From: RGIG4097 sp045613765
GTDB lineage: Bacteria > Bacillota > Clostridia > Christensenellales > CAG-917
Reading direction: 5' to 3'
DNA length: 64,000 nt
NCBI GenBank assembly: GCA_045613765.1
Contig: JAZLBO010000006.1
Span: 6,943 to 70,942, forward strand
A program made the translations under genes and the position numbers. The notes beneath the pieces are model-generated. The model was given only the letters and a program-made list of their open reading frames with translations, had not been told where the DNA came from and did no database searches. Positions 17,613 through 27,578 of this stretch are shown here, one piece after another; positions within the stretch are counted from its first letter, which is position 1; each line of letters starts with the position of its first letter.

Positions 17613-18413
17613 TCAGTGCGTTTGTGCCTCTTCTTTTTGTTGAAGGAAACGTGTGAGTTTCTTCTTTTCCATGGCAAGATATATCCACTTTACAGGGGGC
17701 AAAATTGCCATGAGAACTTTGGCAAATACAAAGAGTTTTGAGGGGTTGACTTTCTTCTTTCCCTTCTCAAGTCCTTTGACCATACGCCTTGCAACAACCT
17801 TGGGGCTTTGCACGGGGAAAGGTCTTTCCGTGATCTTTCTGTGGCTGCCTTCCGTTGCCTTTTTGAAGAATCCCGTGTCTGTTGCAATAGGGTACAAACA
17901 AGTGAGTTTGACGTTGTCTGGGATCTCCATTTGCACGCCTTCTTGAAAGCCGTTCATGGCAAATTTTGATGCGCTATAAATGGTGTAGCCGGGGATTGCC
18001 ATTGTGCCGATTGCAGACACTGTGATGGCAAATTGTCCTTGTCTGCCGTCAAGATATTCCACGTATTTTGAGTAGGAATAGATGGGTGAGAAAACGTTGG
18101 TTTCAAACATCTTTTCCACTCGCTCCCAGTTGGTGTAATCAAAGAGTTCATAGTAGGGATAGCCGGCGTTGGCATAGAAAATATCAATGCCACCAAGGAC
18201 TTCTATTGCCCTTTCAAAAATAAGGTCAACGTTCTCCTTTTTGGACACGTCCATAACCATGGGGATAACCTTGGAATTGTCAAAAGTTTCAAGTTTGTCA
18301 GTGTGCAAATCTACTGCCAAAATCTTGTTGTCGCCCTCGGCAAGAAGTTTCAAGACTTCAAGACCGATGCCGCTGTTTGCTCCTGTCAAAACGATTTTTT
18401 TGTTGTTTATCAT
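17613..18413 (-). CDS. Short-chain dehydrogenase/reductase
   Basis: The 266-residue protein has the SDR cofactor loop 'TGANSGIGLE' (about 9-18), the 'NAGYPYYE' segment and the catalytic Y-S-A-S-K. Its C-terminal third is basic and hydrophobic, as in SDRs annotated as membrane-associated 3-ketosteroid or ketosphinganine-type reductases ('VVARRMVKGLEKGKKK'), which suggests membrane contact and a lipid-like substrate. That is inference. It follows coaE by 33 bp and is probably cotranscribed with polA-coaE. Confidence 0.88.
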   Translation of the reverse strand: MINNKKIVLTGANSGIGLEVLKLLAEGDNKILAVDLHTDKLETFDNSKVIPMVMDVSKKENVDLIFERAIEVLGGIDIFYANAGYPYYELFDYTNWERVEKMFETNVFSPIYSYSKYVEYLDGRQGQFAITVSAIGTMAIPGYTIYSASKFAMNGFQEGVQMEIPDNVKLTCLYPIATDTGFFKKATEGSHRKITERPFPVQSPKVVARRMVKGLEKGKKKVNPSKLFVFAKVLMAILPPVKWIYLAMEKKKLTRFLQQKEEAQTH

Positions 18414-18446
18414 ACTATCACCTGCTGATATTTTTTTTGAGTTTTG

Positions 18447-19001
18447 TTACAGCAATGCACTTGCGATTGCGCTTGCTTTTGAGATAAGTTGCTCCATTGT
18501 GCCGTTGTTGGTCAAGATGATATGGGCGTGCTTTTTCAGTTCTTTCACGGGGGGTTGTACTGCCATAATCTCCTTGGCTCTCTTTCTTGTCACTCCCCTG
18601 CCTTCAAGACGTTTCAAGCGCACTCGCTTTTTTGTGTCAACCAATATCACTTTGTCAAAGGTGTCAAGAATTCCACTTTCTATTGCAAGGGGCAACTCTA
18701 CTGCAAGATGCTCATCATTGCACTCTTTGATTTTGCCCACGATCAATGGGTGTGCCATTGAGTTGAGCAAATCAAGTTTTTCTTTGTTGCCAAATACTAC
18801 GCTTGCAAGAGTTGACTTTGTGATATTGCCATCTATGACTGCCTCGGGGAAATTGGCTTTCAGTGTGTCAAGATAAGCGTCGTCTTGCCACAGTTCGCCA
18901 TTGATTTTGTCGGCAGAGAGCGTGGTGTAGCCTGCCCGTTCAAATGCGAGCATAACTTCACTTTTGCCACTGCCTATTCCACCTATAACTGCAATTTTCA
19001 T
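18447..19001 (-). CDS. coaE: Dephospho-CoA kinase
   Basis: The 184-residue protein has the CoaE P-loop 'GGIGSGKSEV' (residues 7-16), the 'HPLI' motif and the lid region with basic residues ('RLKRLEGRGVTRKRA'). CoaE phosphorylates the 3'-OH of the ribose of dephospho-CoA, the last step of CoA synthesis. It starts 3 bp after the polA stop, an order (polA-coaE) conserved in many Firmicutes. Confidence 0.95.
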   Translation of the reverse strand: MKIAVIGGIGSGKSEVMLAFERAGYTTLSADKINGELWQDDAYLDTLKANFPEAVIDGNITKSTLASVVFGNKEKLDLLNSMAHPLIVGKIKECNDEHLAVELPLAIESGILDTFDKVILVDTKKRVRLKRLEGRGVTRKRAKEIMAVQPPVKELKKHAHIILTNNGTMEQLISKASAIASALL

Positions 19002-19004
19002 ATC

Positions 19005-21500
19005 TTAAATCTCTGCCCAGTTGTCCCCTACCACTGCTTCTGCAACAAGGGGTACGTTGAGTGCCATTGCCTTTTCCATTTCTTCTTGAAGGATGGCTTT
19101 GACTTCTTCCACTTCGCCTGCATCTGCATCAATAATCAATTCGTCGTGGACTTGAAGGATCATCTTTGACTTCATATTTTCAAGGCGTTTTTCAACACCA
19201 AGCATTGCCACCTTGATGATGTCGGCTGCAGAGCCTTGCAAGGGTGTGTTCTTTGCCATGCGTTGTGCTGCACTGCGCACAAGATAATTGCTTGCGCTCA
19301 AATCACTGAGATTTCTGCGTCTGCCAAGGATTGTAGTGCTATATCCTTTTTCTGTTGCCTCACGGACGTTGCCTTCAAGATAGTCCTTGACTGTGGGATA
19401 TTTTTCAAAATACCTTTCGATAAATTCCTTGGCACGATAGTTGGATATGCCAAGTTGCTCGGCAAGACCAAAGTCGCTCATGCCATAGATGATGCCAAAG
19501 TTGACGGCTTTTGCATCTCTGCGCATATCATCTGTCACTTCTTCAACTGGCACACCAAAGATTTGTGATGCAGTGGTGGCGTGGACGTCTATGCCATTGT
19601 TGTATGAAGCAAGCAAAATATCGTCCTTGCTAAAGTGTGCAAGAAGACGAAGTTCAATTTGACTGTAGTCGGCAGACACAAGCCTGCAACCCTTTGAAGG
19701 TACAAAGGCTTTTTTGATGTCCTTTGATTCTTCACTGCGCACGGGTATGTTTTGCAAGTTGGGGTTGGTTGATGAAAGTCTGCCCGTTGTTGTAATACAT
19801 TGGTTGAATTCAGTGTGAATTCTGCCTCTGTTGACCAAGGGTTGCAGACCTTGTACGTAGGTTGACAAGAGTTTTGCATAGTGACGGTAGTCAAGGATGA
19901 GTTCTATGACGGGATGCTCGTCTTTGAGCCCCACAAGGACTTCTTCCCCTACGCTATAACCTGTCTTAGTCTTCTTTCCGTGACGAAGACCAAGTCTTTC
20001 AAAAAGCACTTCTCCAAGTTGTTTGGGAGATGCCACATTAAATTCAAAGCCAACGGATTCGTGTATATTTCGAACAAGTCCGTCAACAAGGCTCGTATAT
20101 TTTTCATTGAGTTTTTGCAGTTCATCACTATCCACTGCAAAACCCCTTTCTTCCATATTTTTCAGTACTACTGCAAGGGGTTGTTCCACTTCATAAAAGA
20201 GTTTTGTAAGTCCCTTTTCTTCAAGTGCTTTTTCAATCTTTTTTCTTTGTGCAAAGAGTTCTGCTGCACCGATTTCATATCCGTCTGCACCAAGGCAAGC
20301 GTCTATTGATTTCATGGGGGCACTATCTCTCACAAGGTGTGCACCAATCATATTATCAAAGAATTTCTCTTGGTTGATGCCGTACTCTTTTGACAAAGAT
20401 TTGTAGTCGTAGCAGATGAGTGTTTTGCCCGAAATGGCACTTTTTACTGTGTCAATGGCTATATCAAAGGTCAATTCTGCAAAAAGATCGTCCCCACAGT
20501 TGATGACGTATTCAGTTTTGCCGTCTGTTGAAAAGGATATTTGTTCTCTCACAAGAAGTGCAACTTCTTCCCCTTTCAATGCCTTCAAAATGCCGTCAAC
20601 AGTGTCAATTTGCTCAACCGTCTTTTCAAAATTGACTTCCCCTACTTCTGCTTCGTCAAAGGTCATACCTGCAGACACAGAGTTCAGTTCAAGTTCTGCA
20701 AGTTTACGCTTTACGTCCATAGAATACACCCCTTTGAAGATCATATCTTCAAGGGTGCAAGGTATGGGTGCATTGCACTCTATTGTGGCAAGTTCTCTGC
20801 TCAAACGAGCAACGTCTTCGCTTCCACGGATGGTTTCACCAAGTTTGCCCTTGATTTCCTCTGCGTGAGCATATACGCCGTCAAGGTTGCCGTAGGTTTG
20901 AAGAAGATCTCTTGCCGTCTTCTCCCCTACCCCTTTGACGCCGGGAATATTGTCTGAAGGGTCGCCACGAAGTGCCTTATAGTCAATGAAGGTGTCCACT
21001 GTAAAGCCGTCGTTGAGCAACCACTCGGGTGTGATATATTCAATATCCGTGACACCTTTCTTTGTCCACAAAATTGTGGTTGTATCACTGACAAGTTGGA
21101 AACTATCTCTATCCCCTGTGACAACGTAGGTGGTGTCTGCAAATCTCTTTGAGAGTGTGCCAAGAATATCGTCTGCCTCGTAGCCTTCCATTGATACAAC
21201 CTTGATGTCCATAAGGGCAAGAAGGTCTTTCAAAGGTTGAATTTGCATTGCAAGTTCGGGATCCATAGGCTTGCGAGTTGCCTTGTATTCTGCAAAGCGC
21301 AAATGTCTAAAAGTGGGTGCTTTCAGGTCAAACGCCACTGCCATGTGGGTGGGCTTATGCTCTTTGACAAGTTTTGTGATTAGACGAAGGAAACCAAAAA
21401 TCGCACCGGTAAAAAATCCCTTTGAGGTTTTAAGTCCTGGGAGTGCGTGGTAGGCTCTATGCAACAAACTGTTGCCATCAATTAAAATAATTTTGTTCAT
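19005..21500 (-). CDS. polA: DNA polymerase I
   Basis: The 831-residue protein has a 5'-3' exonuclease (about 1-285, 'DGNSLLHRAYHALPGL', 'GDPSDNIPGVKGVGEKTA'), a middle 3'-5' exonuclease-like domain without the acidic D-x-E signature and so probably inactive, as in Bacillus Pol I. The family A polymerase follows with motif A 'DYSQIELRLLAHFS', motif B 'RRDAKAVNFGIIYG' and motif C 'QVHDELI'. It fills gaps in repair and removes RNA primers. The last residues overlap the coaE ribosome site. Confidence 0.98.
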   Translation of the reverse strand: MNKIILIDGNSLLHRAYHALPGLKTSKGFFTGAIFGFLRLITKLVKEHKPTHMAVAFDLKAPTFRHLRFAEYKATRKPMDPELAMQIQPLKDLLALMDIKVVSMEGYEADDILGTLSKRFADTTYVVTGDRDSFQLVSDTTTILWTKKGVTDIEYITPEWLLNDGFTVDTFIDYKALRGDPSDNIPGVKGVGEKTARDLLQTYGNLDGVYAHAEEIKGKLGETIRGSEDVARLSRELATIECNAPIPCTLEDMIFKGVYSMDVKRKLAELELNSVSAGMTFDEAEVGEVNFEKTVEQIDTVDGILKALKGEEVALLVREQISFSTDGKTEYVINCGDDLFAELTFDIAIDTVKSAISGKTLICYDYKSLSKEYGINQEKFFDNMIGAHLVRDSAPMKSIDACLGADGYEIGAAELFAQRKKIEKALEEKGLTKLFYEVEQPLAVVLKNMEERGFAVDSDELQKLNEKYTSLVDGLVRNIHESVGFEFNVASPKQLGEVLFERLGLRHGKKTKTGYSVGEEVLVGLKDEHPVIELILDYRHYAKLLSTYVQGLQPLVNRGRIHTEFNQCITTTGRLSSTNPNLQNIPVRSEESKDIKKAFVPSKGCRLVSADYSQIELRLLAHFSKDDILLASYNNGIDVHATTASQIFGVPVEEVTDDMRRDAKAVNFGIIYGMSDFGLAEQLGISNYRAKEFIERYFEKYPTVKDYLEGNVREATEKGYSTTILGRRRNLSDLSASNYLVRSAAQRMAKNTPLQGSAADIIKVAMLGVEKRLENMKSKMILQVHDELIIDADAGEVEEVKAILQEEMEKAMALNVPLVAEAVVGDNWAEI

Positions 21501-21532
21501 AAAATATAACCCTGCTTTTTTGTAAGGTTGGA

Positions 21533-21574
21533 TTATTTATACACGCACCCAAAAATTGAGTGCGTGTAAATAAT
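21533..21574. other. Strong stem-loop between the Ig-like protein gene and polA
   Basis: ACACGCAC (21541-21548) pairs with GTGCGTGT (21560-21567), and the stem is extended by AT-rich flanks. There is no T run on the transcribed strand. It is placed where a terminator for the gene ending at 21583 would be, but it may instead be a polA leader structure. Confidence 0.5.
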
Positions 21575-21582
21575 TACATTAT

Positions 21583-24543
21583 TTAGATTTCGCCGTGCAA
21601 GTGACGGATAAGGTTCTTGTCAACTTCGTAGGTGCTACCGGGGCCAATTTCGCCATAGTTGTGTCCATAAGTGAACATATAGATGGGTTTCAAACTGCCC
21701 AAGATTGCACTTGCTGCGCCCTTTGCATCTGCAAAGAGTTCTTGTGAGTTGACCATTTGTATTCTCTCGTCTTCAAAACTATAGACGGGATATGGTGTTT
21801 CAACGATTGATGTGCCAAAGCCTGCGATAAGGAAGCCCAAGTGGAAATATTCTTCATCTTCAACCATAATGCTGTACTCACTGAACTTGTTGCTTTCTTC
21901 AAGGGCTTTTCTTATAAGTCCGTTGAGATCAAGTCCGTTCAAGCCGTCGATTGCATCAAGGAAGTTGAGGACGTTGACTGATTGCCAGTTGTAGATGTCC
22001 CAGAAGCCTGTTTGATTGAGAACAAACGTTCTGCCTTCTGCTTGGTCTTTGAGTGCTCTTTCAACAGATGCAGGATCGGTGTCCTTGACAAAGCCGTCAA
22101 AACGGACTGTCATTGCTGTTGCAAGCATATTGGAAAACACGCAGTTGTTGAGCGTGAGATGTGTATAACTGACCTTATCTCCATTACGTCTGATGGGGGT
22201 GTAGATTGCAGTTTGTGATGTGTTTCTTGCAATACAACCGTCCAACGTGACGTCACTGCCGTAAATACGCAATACCGTTGCAGTATTTTCAAGGATACAG
22301 AATTCAATGACGTTGTTTTCAAGGCGCAAATCGTAGTTGCCACTGTTGATTGATTCAACACGGATACAGTTGCCCACAAGACCTGACGTATCTTCGGGAT
22401 CATCTACGATAATATCTCCAACTTCGCAAGAACGAATGATAACGTTGGACACAGTGACACCACCTTCAATGATACGGATATTTTGGTCACCCGTTGTGCC
22501 GTGATATTGTTCCTTATATCCATAGATCATGTGGCCGTTGCCGTAGAGATTGTTGCGAAGGTGGATTGACGTATCTCTTGTGTATGTGCGCATACGTTTC
22601 AAGTAGTCAAGGCCTGCGCTCTCTCCGTTTTCAAGCCAGAGTGCTTCTTCATCTGCAGAAAGTGCTGTGCCTGCAACCATCTTGTTATTGATTGCTTCAA
22701 GTGCTGTGATGAGTTCATCATTGGGACGGAAACCATCTGCTCTTTGGATATTTTGTGCAAGGCACATATCGTATGTGCGAGCATTACTGTTTGCTTTGCG
22801 CAATTTGTAGTTTTCGTCAGATACTGCAAGCATTTCTGCCCAACTTGTGATATTGACACCATTTGTGACCTTCACTGTAAATTGAACTGTCGTATATTCA
22901 GGACGTGAAGGGAATTTGGGGTATTTTGCAGTGATTGTCACTATGAGTTCACTGTAACTGTCAATGTTGACACTGTTGAAAATCAACGTATTGCCATCAA
23001 ACCTTGCCTTGTCGGTGTCAACGAGAACTCTGTCATCCCCAGAACCTTGATATTCTTGAACTTTGAAATCAAATGCAGAATAGAATTCTTCTTCGTTGGC
23101 GTTTTCAGGAAGTGAAGGACGCAAGAACTTGAAGTCGAAACTATTGTCTTTCTTTGTAAGGTTGAAGTCTGCAAGTTTAGGCACGTAAGTGTCGGGGTTT
23201 GTGACGTTGGCAAAAAGATTGACGTAAACCATACTGCCGTTGATTGTTTCCCCTGCTATACCTGCACTTTCGCACTCGTCGGGTGTTTCAATCAAAAGGA
23301 CTGTGACGATTTCTCTTACGTTGATTGTAAAGGTATAACTCTTGCCATCTCCGGTGGTTGCAGTGATTTCTGCTCTGCCGTTGCTGACACCTGTCACTGT
23401 GCCGTCTTCACTGACTTGTGCAATGGAAGGACGGTTTGATGACCAAGTGACGTCAGGTCTGCTCGTTGTAAAGCAATCTGCAAAACTTGCTGTGAGATAG
23501 AGTTTGCCACCTGTAGGAAGGACGTAGCCACCACTTTCTTGTGCTTCAAAGAGATTTGCGTTGTCAATGATGATTGCACCTTCTTCGCACTTGGTGATAC
23601 TGACTGTTGTGCCGTTGACGTCAATGATTGCAATATCATCAGTGATGACAATTCCGTCACCTGCTGAATTGAGTTCTGCACCAACACCAATTGTCACGTT
23701 GTCTTTGTTTACACCAAGTTGTGAGAACAAGATTTCATCTCTTGATGTGACAATATTGTTGCCGTAGAGCGTCACACCGTCTTTGACTGTGATTGTCACT
23801 GACTTTGAAACAAACCTGTTTGTTTCGCCAAAGACACTTGCTTTGACTGTCACTGTTGATGTGCCTGCACCGACTGCATTAATGACACCGTTGCTGTCAA
23901 CTGTCAAAACGTCGGTGTTGCTGCTTGTATAAATCCACGTATCTACGATTGCTTCAACGGGGTCTGTTTCCACTTGAAGAAGTGCATTTTGACCGATTGC
24001 CATTTCTGTGGGGCAATTAATCTCAATTTTTTCAACCTTAAAACCAACCACATACACAAAGCAAGTGGCTGTGTGGGTTTCTGCTTGCACCTTCAACTTA
24101 AATGAGCAATATGTGTTGATATGCAAATATCCTTTTGGTCCACAAGTTGAATCTTCAATGTCCCCAAGGACTTCTTCTCTTGACACATCTACGCTGTTGT
24201 GTACAAAGGCAGGTGCAGGTGCAGAGCCTTCTTTCCACATACTTGCATATTCGCTGTCAATACACACAAGGTTTTCAATGCTCCAAGTATAGTTCTTGTT
24301 GCTTGCCCTATCGGGTGTAATCGTCACGTCAAAGAGATCTGACAACTTGTAGGTTGAGTTGGCAGAATTGTATTCTAATTCTAAATAATCTTTGTTCGGT
24401 TGCTTGTACTGCTCACTTATTTCAAGAGTGATATCATCAACTGCGATATGTGTTCTCATGGAAACGAAGACACTGACAAGTGCCACCACCAGAACGATTA
24501 TCACAGGGATAATGACAAGGATGCCGATCATTACTTTTTTCAT
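21583..24543 (-). CDS. Membrane-anchored surface protein with Ig-like (Big_2) and beta-helix domains
   Basis: The 986-residue protein has one N-terminal membrane segment (residues 3-28) with no clear signal-peptidase site, so it is probably an N-in, C-out anchor. Two bacterial Ig-like Big_2 domains are visible (about 180-260, 'VDSNGVINAVGAGTSTVTV'; about 335-410, 'SEDGTVTGVSNGRAEITA'). Residues about 640-840 look like a right-handed parallel beta-helix, with short repeats rich in N, V, I ('LRLENNVIEFCILEN', 'LTLNNCVFSN'). No carboxylate catalytic set is obvious. It follows the ABC permease by 43 bp; I infer a shared operon and perhaps a shared envelope function. Confidence 0.8.
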   Translation of the reverse strand: MKKVMIGILVIIPVIIVLVVALVSVFVSMRTHIAVDDITLEISEQYKQPNKDYLELEYNSANSTYKLSDLFDVTITPDRASNKNYTWSIENLVCIDSEYASMWKEGSAPAPAFVHNSVDVSREEVLGDIEDSTCGPKGYLHINTYCSFKLKVQAETHTATCFVYVVGFKVEKIEINCPTEMAIGQNALLQVETDPVEAIVDTWIYTSSNTDVLTVDSNGVINAVGAGTSTVTVKASVFGETNRFVSKSVTITVKDGVTLYGNNIVTSRDEILFSQLGVNKDNVTIGVGAELNSAGDGIVITDDIAIIDVNGTTVSITKCEEGAIIIDNANLFEAQESGGYVLPTGGKLYLTASFADCFTTSRPDVTWSSNRPSIAQVSEDGTVTGVSNGRAEITATTGDGKSYTFTINVREIVTVLLIETPDECESAGIAGETINGSMVYVNLFANVTNPDTYVPKLADFNLTKKDNSFDFKFLRPSLPENANEEEFYSAFDFKVQEYQGSGDDRVLVDTDKARFDGNTLIFNSVNIDSYSELIVTITAKYPKFPSRPEYTTVQFTVKVTNGVNITSWAEMLAVSDENYKLRKANSNARTYDMCLAQNIQRADGFRPNDELITALEAINNKMVAGTALSADEEALWLENGESAGLDYLKRMRTYTRDTSIHLRNNLYGNGHMIYGYKEQYHGTTGDQNIRIIEGGVTVSNVIIRSCEVGDIIVDDPEDTSGLVGNCIRVESINSGNYDLRLENNVIEFCILENTATVLRIYGSDVTLDGCIARNTSQTAIYTPIRRNGDKVSYTHLTLNNCVFSNMLATAMTVRFDGFVKDTDPASVERALKDQAEGRTFVLNQTGFWDIYNWQSVNVLNFLDAIDGLNGLDLNGLIRKALEESNKFSEYSIMVEDEEYFHLGFLIAGFGTSIVETPYPVYSFEDERIQMVNSQELFADAKGAASAILGSLKPIYMFTYGHNYGEIGPGSTYEVDKNLIRHLHGEI

Positions 24544-24586
24544 AATATCTCCTTGGCAGTCTAAAAGACTGCCGTCAATTCAAAGT

Positions 24587-26299
24587 TTACGGAACTATCT
24601 TTTGATAGCGCTTTTCAAGGTTGACAAACAACAGACAGGCACTGCCAATCAAGATTGCAGCAGACACGCCAATGAGTATGCCATAGACCTCTGCAGGTTT
24701 CATATCAAACACTACACTGCCCAGTGTCAAGCCTTGGAAACTGAACACCATTGCAAATACGCCGTAAAGCACTGCTGTAAATATGCCTACAAACAATGCA
24801 AGTGCCACGTTTTTGTTGGCAGAAACCAACTCGCCGTCGCCACTGACGTTGAAGGTGGGTGACTTGATGTCTGCCCATATTGAAAGGCAAGTTTCTGCAA
24901 GGACAACCAATTCACTGATGATGAATATCATGCCCACGTCAAGGGGTGTCAACAGATTGCCCCCTGCTTCCGTTGCAAAGGCGATTGCCACCGTCACACA
25001 ACAAAGCACCACTGATGCCGTTGCCACAATGCCGTAAAGGAACAACTTTGTGAGAATTTGATTTGTGAAACTGACGGGGATTATCTTCGTATGATAGAAT
25101 ACGTTGCCTTCTCTTGAAATTGAGGTTGATGCAAATGAAACTATGATTGTGACGAAGATGATGATGACAAGAAGTGTCAAGCCGGGCACGATGGTTGTGC
25201 CGACACTCTTTGTGCCCATTGCGCTTGCGAGTGCGTTGCAATAGTACACCATAACAGGTGCTGCGCATGCCATTGCGAGATATTGGAAGGAATAGTTGAA
25301 ACTTCTAAAAATCAAGAAGAACTCTCTGTTGAGCAATGTGCCAAAGACACTGCGCACTTTGTTTTTCTTGTTGAGTTTGACCAATGATTCCTTTTCGCTT
25401 TCAATACCTTTCAAGATTGTGCCGTAATAGCACTTTGTTGTGACGAAAAATGCGCCCACGCCAAGTGCTGCATTGATAAGGAACAACCAAAGGAAAGCAA
25501 GACCAAGGTCGCCACCTGTAAGACCTGCTTGCACTTTGCCGTTGAGCAAGTATGCATACCAGTTGAAGGGATAGCAGTTGCTTGCAAACTTGACTATGCT
25601 TTCATAGATTGTGGGATCATCAAAGAGGTTTACTCTGTTGGTTGCAAGATATTCAAGAACGCTTGAGAGTGCTGTCATATATGCAACAAAGCAAGCACAG
25701 ATTGCAATGATGATCATAATCAACACCAAAAGGAATTGGTTTTTGATTACGTTGACAATCTTCATCACGGGGATTGCAATAAGGTTGGCGACAAAGAAGG
25801 GGAACAACGTTTGGAAAAGCACCATTGCGATTGATGCAAAATAATATCCTACGTTTGCCCCTGTGATTGCTCCAAATACTACGTGGAAAGGGAGTGTGAT
25901 GAGCACTGTCACCACAAGATTGTGCAAAGCACAATAGATTGACTTTGCAATGAGAATTTCTGCGCCACTGACAGGGAATCGCAAAAGCAATTCGTTGTCA
26001 CCGTTCATATAAAGGTTTTTGACGACGGTGGACACTGCGACAATGGTTGAGATGCCTATTGTCAAAAGGTTGGCAATGGTCAAAAACTCAATGCGAAGCC
26101 CTGCTCTTTTGACAAACATATTTGAGAAGAAGTATATGCCTGTCACAAGCATGCCGTAAAGGACAAGACCAAAGATGAAGTTCATCACCTTCATTGCTTT
26201 GTCCTTTTTGCCCATTTCGTGAGCATTGTCTTTTCTTGACCTAAGGTCAAGACGGAAAAGCGTCAGTACGCTTTGCCAAGAGATACTGCCGTTTTTCAT
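24587..26299 (-). CDS. ABC-2-type transporter permease
   Basis: The 570-residue protein has about 12 hydrophobic segments, for example residues 35-60, 72-95 and 118-150, and a C-terminal block from 380 to 560. This is the size of large ABC-2 exporters such as those annotated near YhaP/NatB families. Its ATG overlaps the ATPase stop in a TAATG, which implies translational coupling. Substrate unknown. Confidence 0.85.
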   Translation of the reverse strand: MKNGSISWQSVLTLFRLDLRSRKDNAHEMGKKDKAMKVMNFIFGLVLYGMLVTGIYFFSNMFVKRAGLRIEFLTIANLLTIGISTIVAVSTVVKNLYMNGDNELLLRFPVSGAEILIAKSIYCALHNLVVTVLITLPFHVVFGAITGANVGYYFASIAMVLFQTLFPFFVANLIAIPVMKIVNVIKNQFLLVLIMIIIAICACFVAYMTALSSVLEYLATNRVNLFDDPTIYESIVKFASNCYPFNWYAYLLNGKVQAGLTGGDLGLAFLWLFLINAALGVGAFFVTTKCYYGTILKGIESEKESLVKLNKKNKVRSVFGTLLNREFFLIFRSFNYSFQYLAMACAAPVMVYYCNALASAMGTKSVGTTIVPGLTLLVIIIFVTIIVSFASTSISREGNVFYHTKIIPVSFTNQILTKLFLYGIVATASVVLCCVTVAIAFATEAGGNLLTPLDVGMIFIISELVVLAETCLSIWADIKSPTFNVSGDGELVSANKNVALALFVGIFTAVLYGVFAMVFSFQGLTLGSVVFDMKPAEVYGILIGVSAAILIGSACLLFVNLEKRYQKIVP

Positions 26300-27135
26300 T
26301 ATTTTTCCTCTTTTGTTTCAGTGGGTGTCACGTCTTCTGTTTCAGTTTCTTCTGCAGGAAGTTCTGGACGCATATCTTCACTCTCTTGTGATGCGTAGTC
26401 TTCAAAAAGACGCTTTTCATAAGTGCCTGTGATTTTGAAGAATCTTTCTTCAAGGTTGGCTTTGTTTTGTTCGTTGTTTTTCAAATCAAACATATCAATG
26501 AGTTGTCCGTCATTGATGATTGCCACTCTATCACAAAGTTTCTTGACAAGGTCAAGGTTGTGTGAACTGAAAAATACTGTATTACCTTTTCTGCAGTGCT
26601 CACGCATATATGCGATAATTTCTGCCGTTGATTGAGGGTCAAGACCCATCATAGGTTCATCAAGCACCCAGAGTTTAGGTTCGTGGATGAGGGCTGCAAT
26701 GATACAAATCTTTTGTTTCATGCCGTGTGAGTATGCCTTGATTTGTCTATCCACTGCAAAGCGAAGACGGAAAAGGTCAAGATAGTGTTCAAGACGTGCT
26801 GTTCTGTCCTCAAGGGACACCTTGTAGAGATCTGCAACATAGTTGACGTATTCTCTGCCCGTCAATTTTTCATAAACAGAGTGGTTGTCGGGGACGTAGC
26901 CCATTTCCATTTTTGCTTTAATAGGTTCTTTTTGCATATCGTAGCCACAAATTTCAATTGTGCCACTGTCAAAAGGCAAGATGCCTGTAAGACACTTGAT
27001 TGTTGTGGACTTGCCTGCGCCGTTTTGTCCAAGGAAACCGAAGATTTCACCGGGTTTCAACTCGATGGAAATATCGTTGACTGCAAGTCTGTCACTTTTG
27101 GGGTAAGTTTTCTTCAAATTTTTAATTGTTAGCAT
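26299..27135 (-). CDS. ABC transporter ATP-binding protein (CcmA/NatA type)
   Basis: The start is set at 27135, where GGAGAA precedes 'MLTIKNLKKTYP'; the longer frame upstream is leader sequence. The 278-residue protein has Walker A 'GQNGAGKST', a signature replaced by 'YSHGMKQK', Walker B 'LWVLDEPMMGLDP' and the switch 'FFSSHNLD'. The C-terminal 40 residues are a Glu/Thr-rich tail ('ELPAEETETEDVTPTETKEE'). It energises the adjacent ABC-2 permease. Confidence 0.92.
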   Translation of the reverse strand: MLTIKNLKKTYPKSDRLAVNDISIELKPGEIFGFLGQNGAGKSTTIKCLTGILPFDSGTIEICGYDMQKEPIKAKMEMGYVPDNHSVYEKLTGREYVNYVADLYKVSLEDRTARLEHYLDLFRLRFAVDRQIKAYSHGMKQKICIIAALIHEPKLWVLDEPMMGLDPQSTAEIIAYMREHCRKGNTVFFSSHNLDLVKKLCDRVAIINDGQLIDMFDLKNNEQNKANLEERFFKITGTYEKRLFEDYASQESEDMRPELPAEETETEDVTPTETKEEK

Positions 27136-27197
27136 AAGATTTTCTCCTGCTTTTTGTCTGCAATTTTGTGTTTTATTTCTGTCTTTCAACTTTTGTC

Positions 27198-27228
27198 TTG
27201 CGTGTGCATAAGGTGTGTGCGCACGCAA
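27198..27228. other. Leader hairpin of the ABC exporter operon
   Basis: TTGCGTGTGC and GCGCACGCAA form a 10-bp stem with one G-T pair and an 11-base loop. It lies in the 130-base leader between the promoter and the ATPase start codon. No riboswitch class is recognised. Confidence 0.5.
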
Positions 27229-27272
27229 TAAAGAAAATGCAACGGCAAAAATATGCAACATTGCACCTTATC

Positions 27273-27301
27273 ATTTTAACACCACCAACCGTTTCTGTCA
27301 A
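27273..27301 (-). promoter_or_regulatory. Sigma-A promoter of the ABC exporter / Ig-like protein operon
   Basis: A consensus TTGACA (27296-27301) and TAAAAT (27273-27278) are 17 bp apart on the minus strand. This should be a strong promoter for the three-gene operon. Confidence 0.8.
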
Positions 27302-27463
27302 CGATTAAATTATTACATAATTTCCCGTTGGATTTTGGGGGGTTTTAATGAACAAAAAGTGATTTTTGATGATGTTTTATGTAAGTTTTTGCTTTGTGAC
27401 AATAAATAATCTAAATTTTTCAAAAAAATTTTCAAAGAGTGCAAAATTGGGGGTGCTTTTTGC

Positions 27464-27493
27464 TTGACTTAAACTTTCAAATAGTGCTATATA
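27464..27493 (+). promoter_or_regulatory. Likely promoter of the MATE exporter gene
   Basis: TTGACT (27464-27469) and TATATA (27488-27493) are 18 bp apart, about 85 bp before the start codon. The rest of the 443-bp divergent region is AT-rich, and I see only this, the exporter promoter and the leader hairpin. Confidence 0.5.
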
Positions 27494-27578
27494 TCATTGA
27501 CACTTAAATTTACAAGATATAAACCTTTGAATTTTTCAAGTGAATTTACGGCAGATTAAATGATTTTTTAGGATAAAT

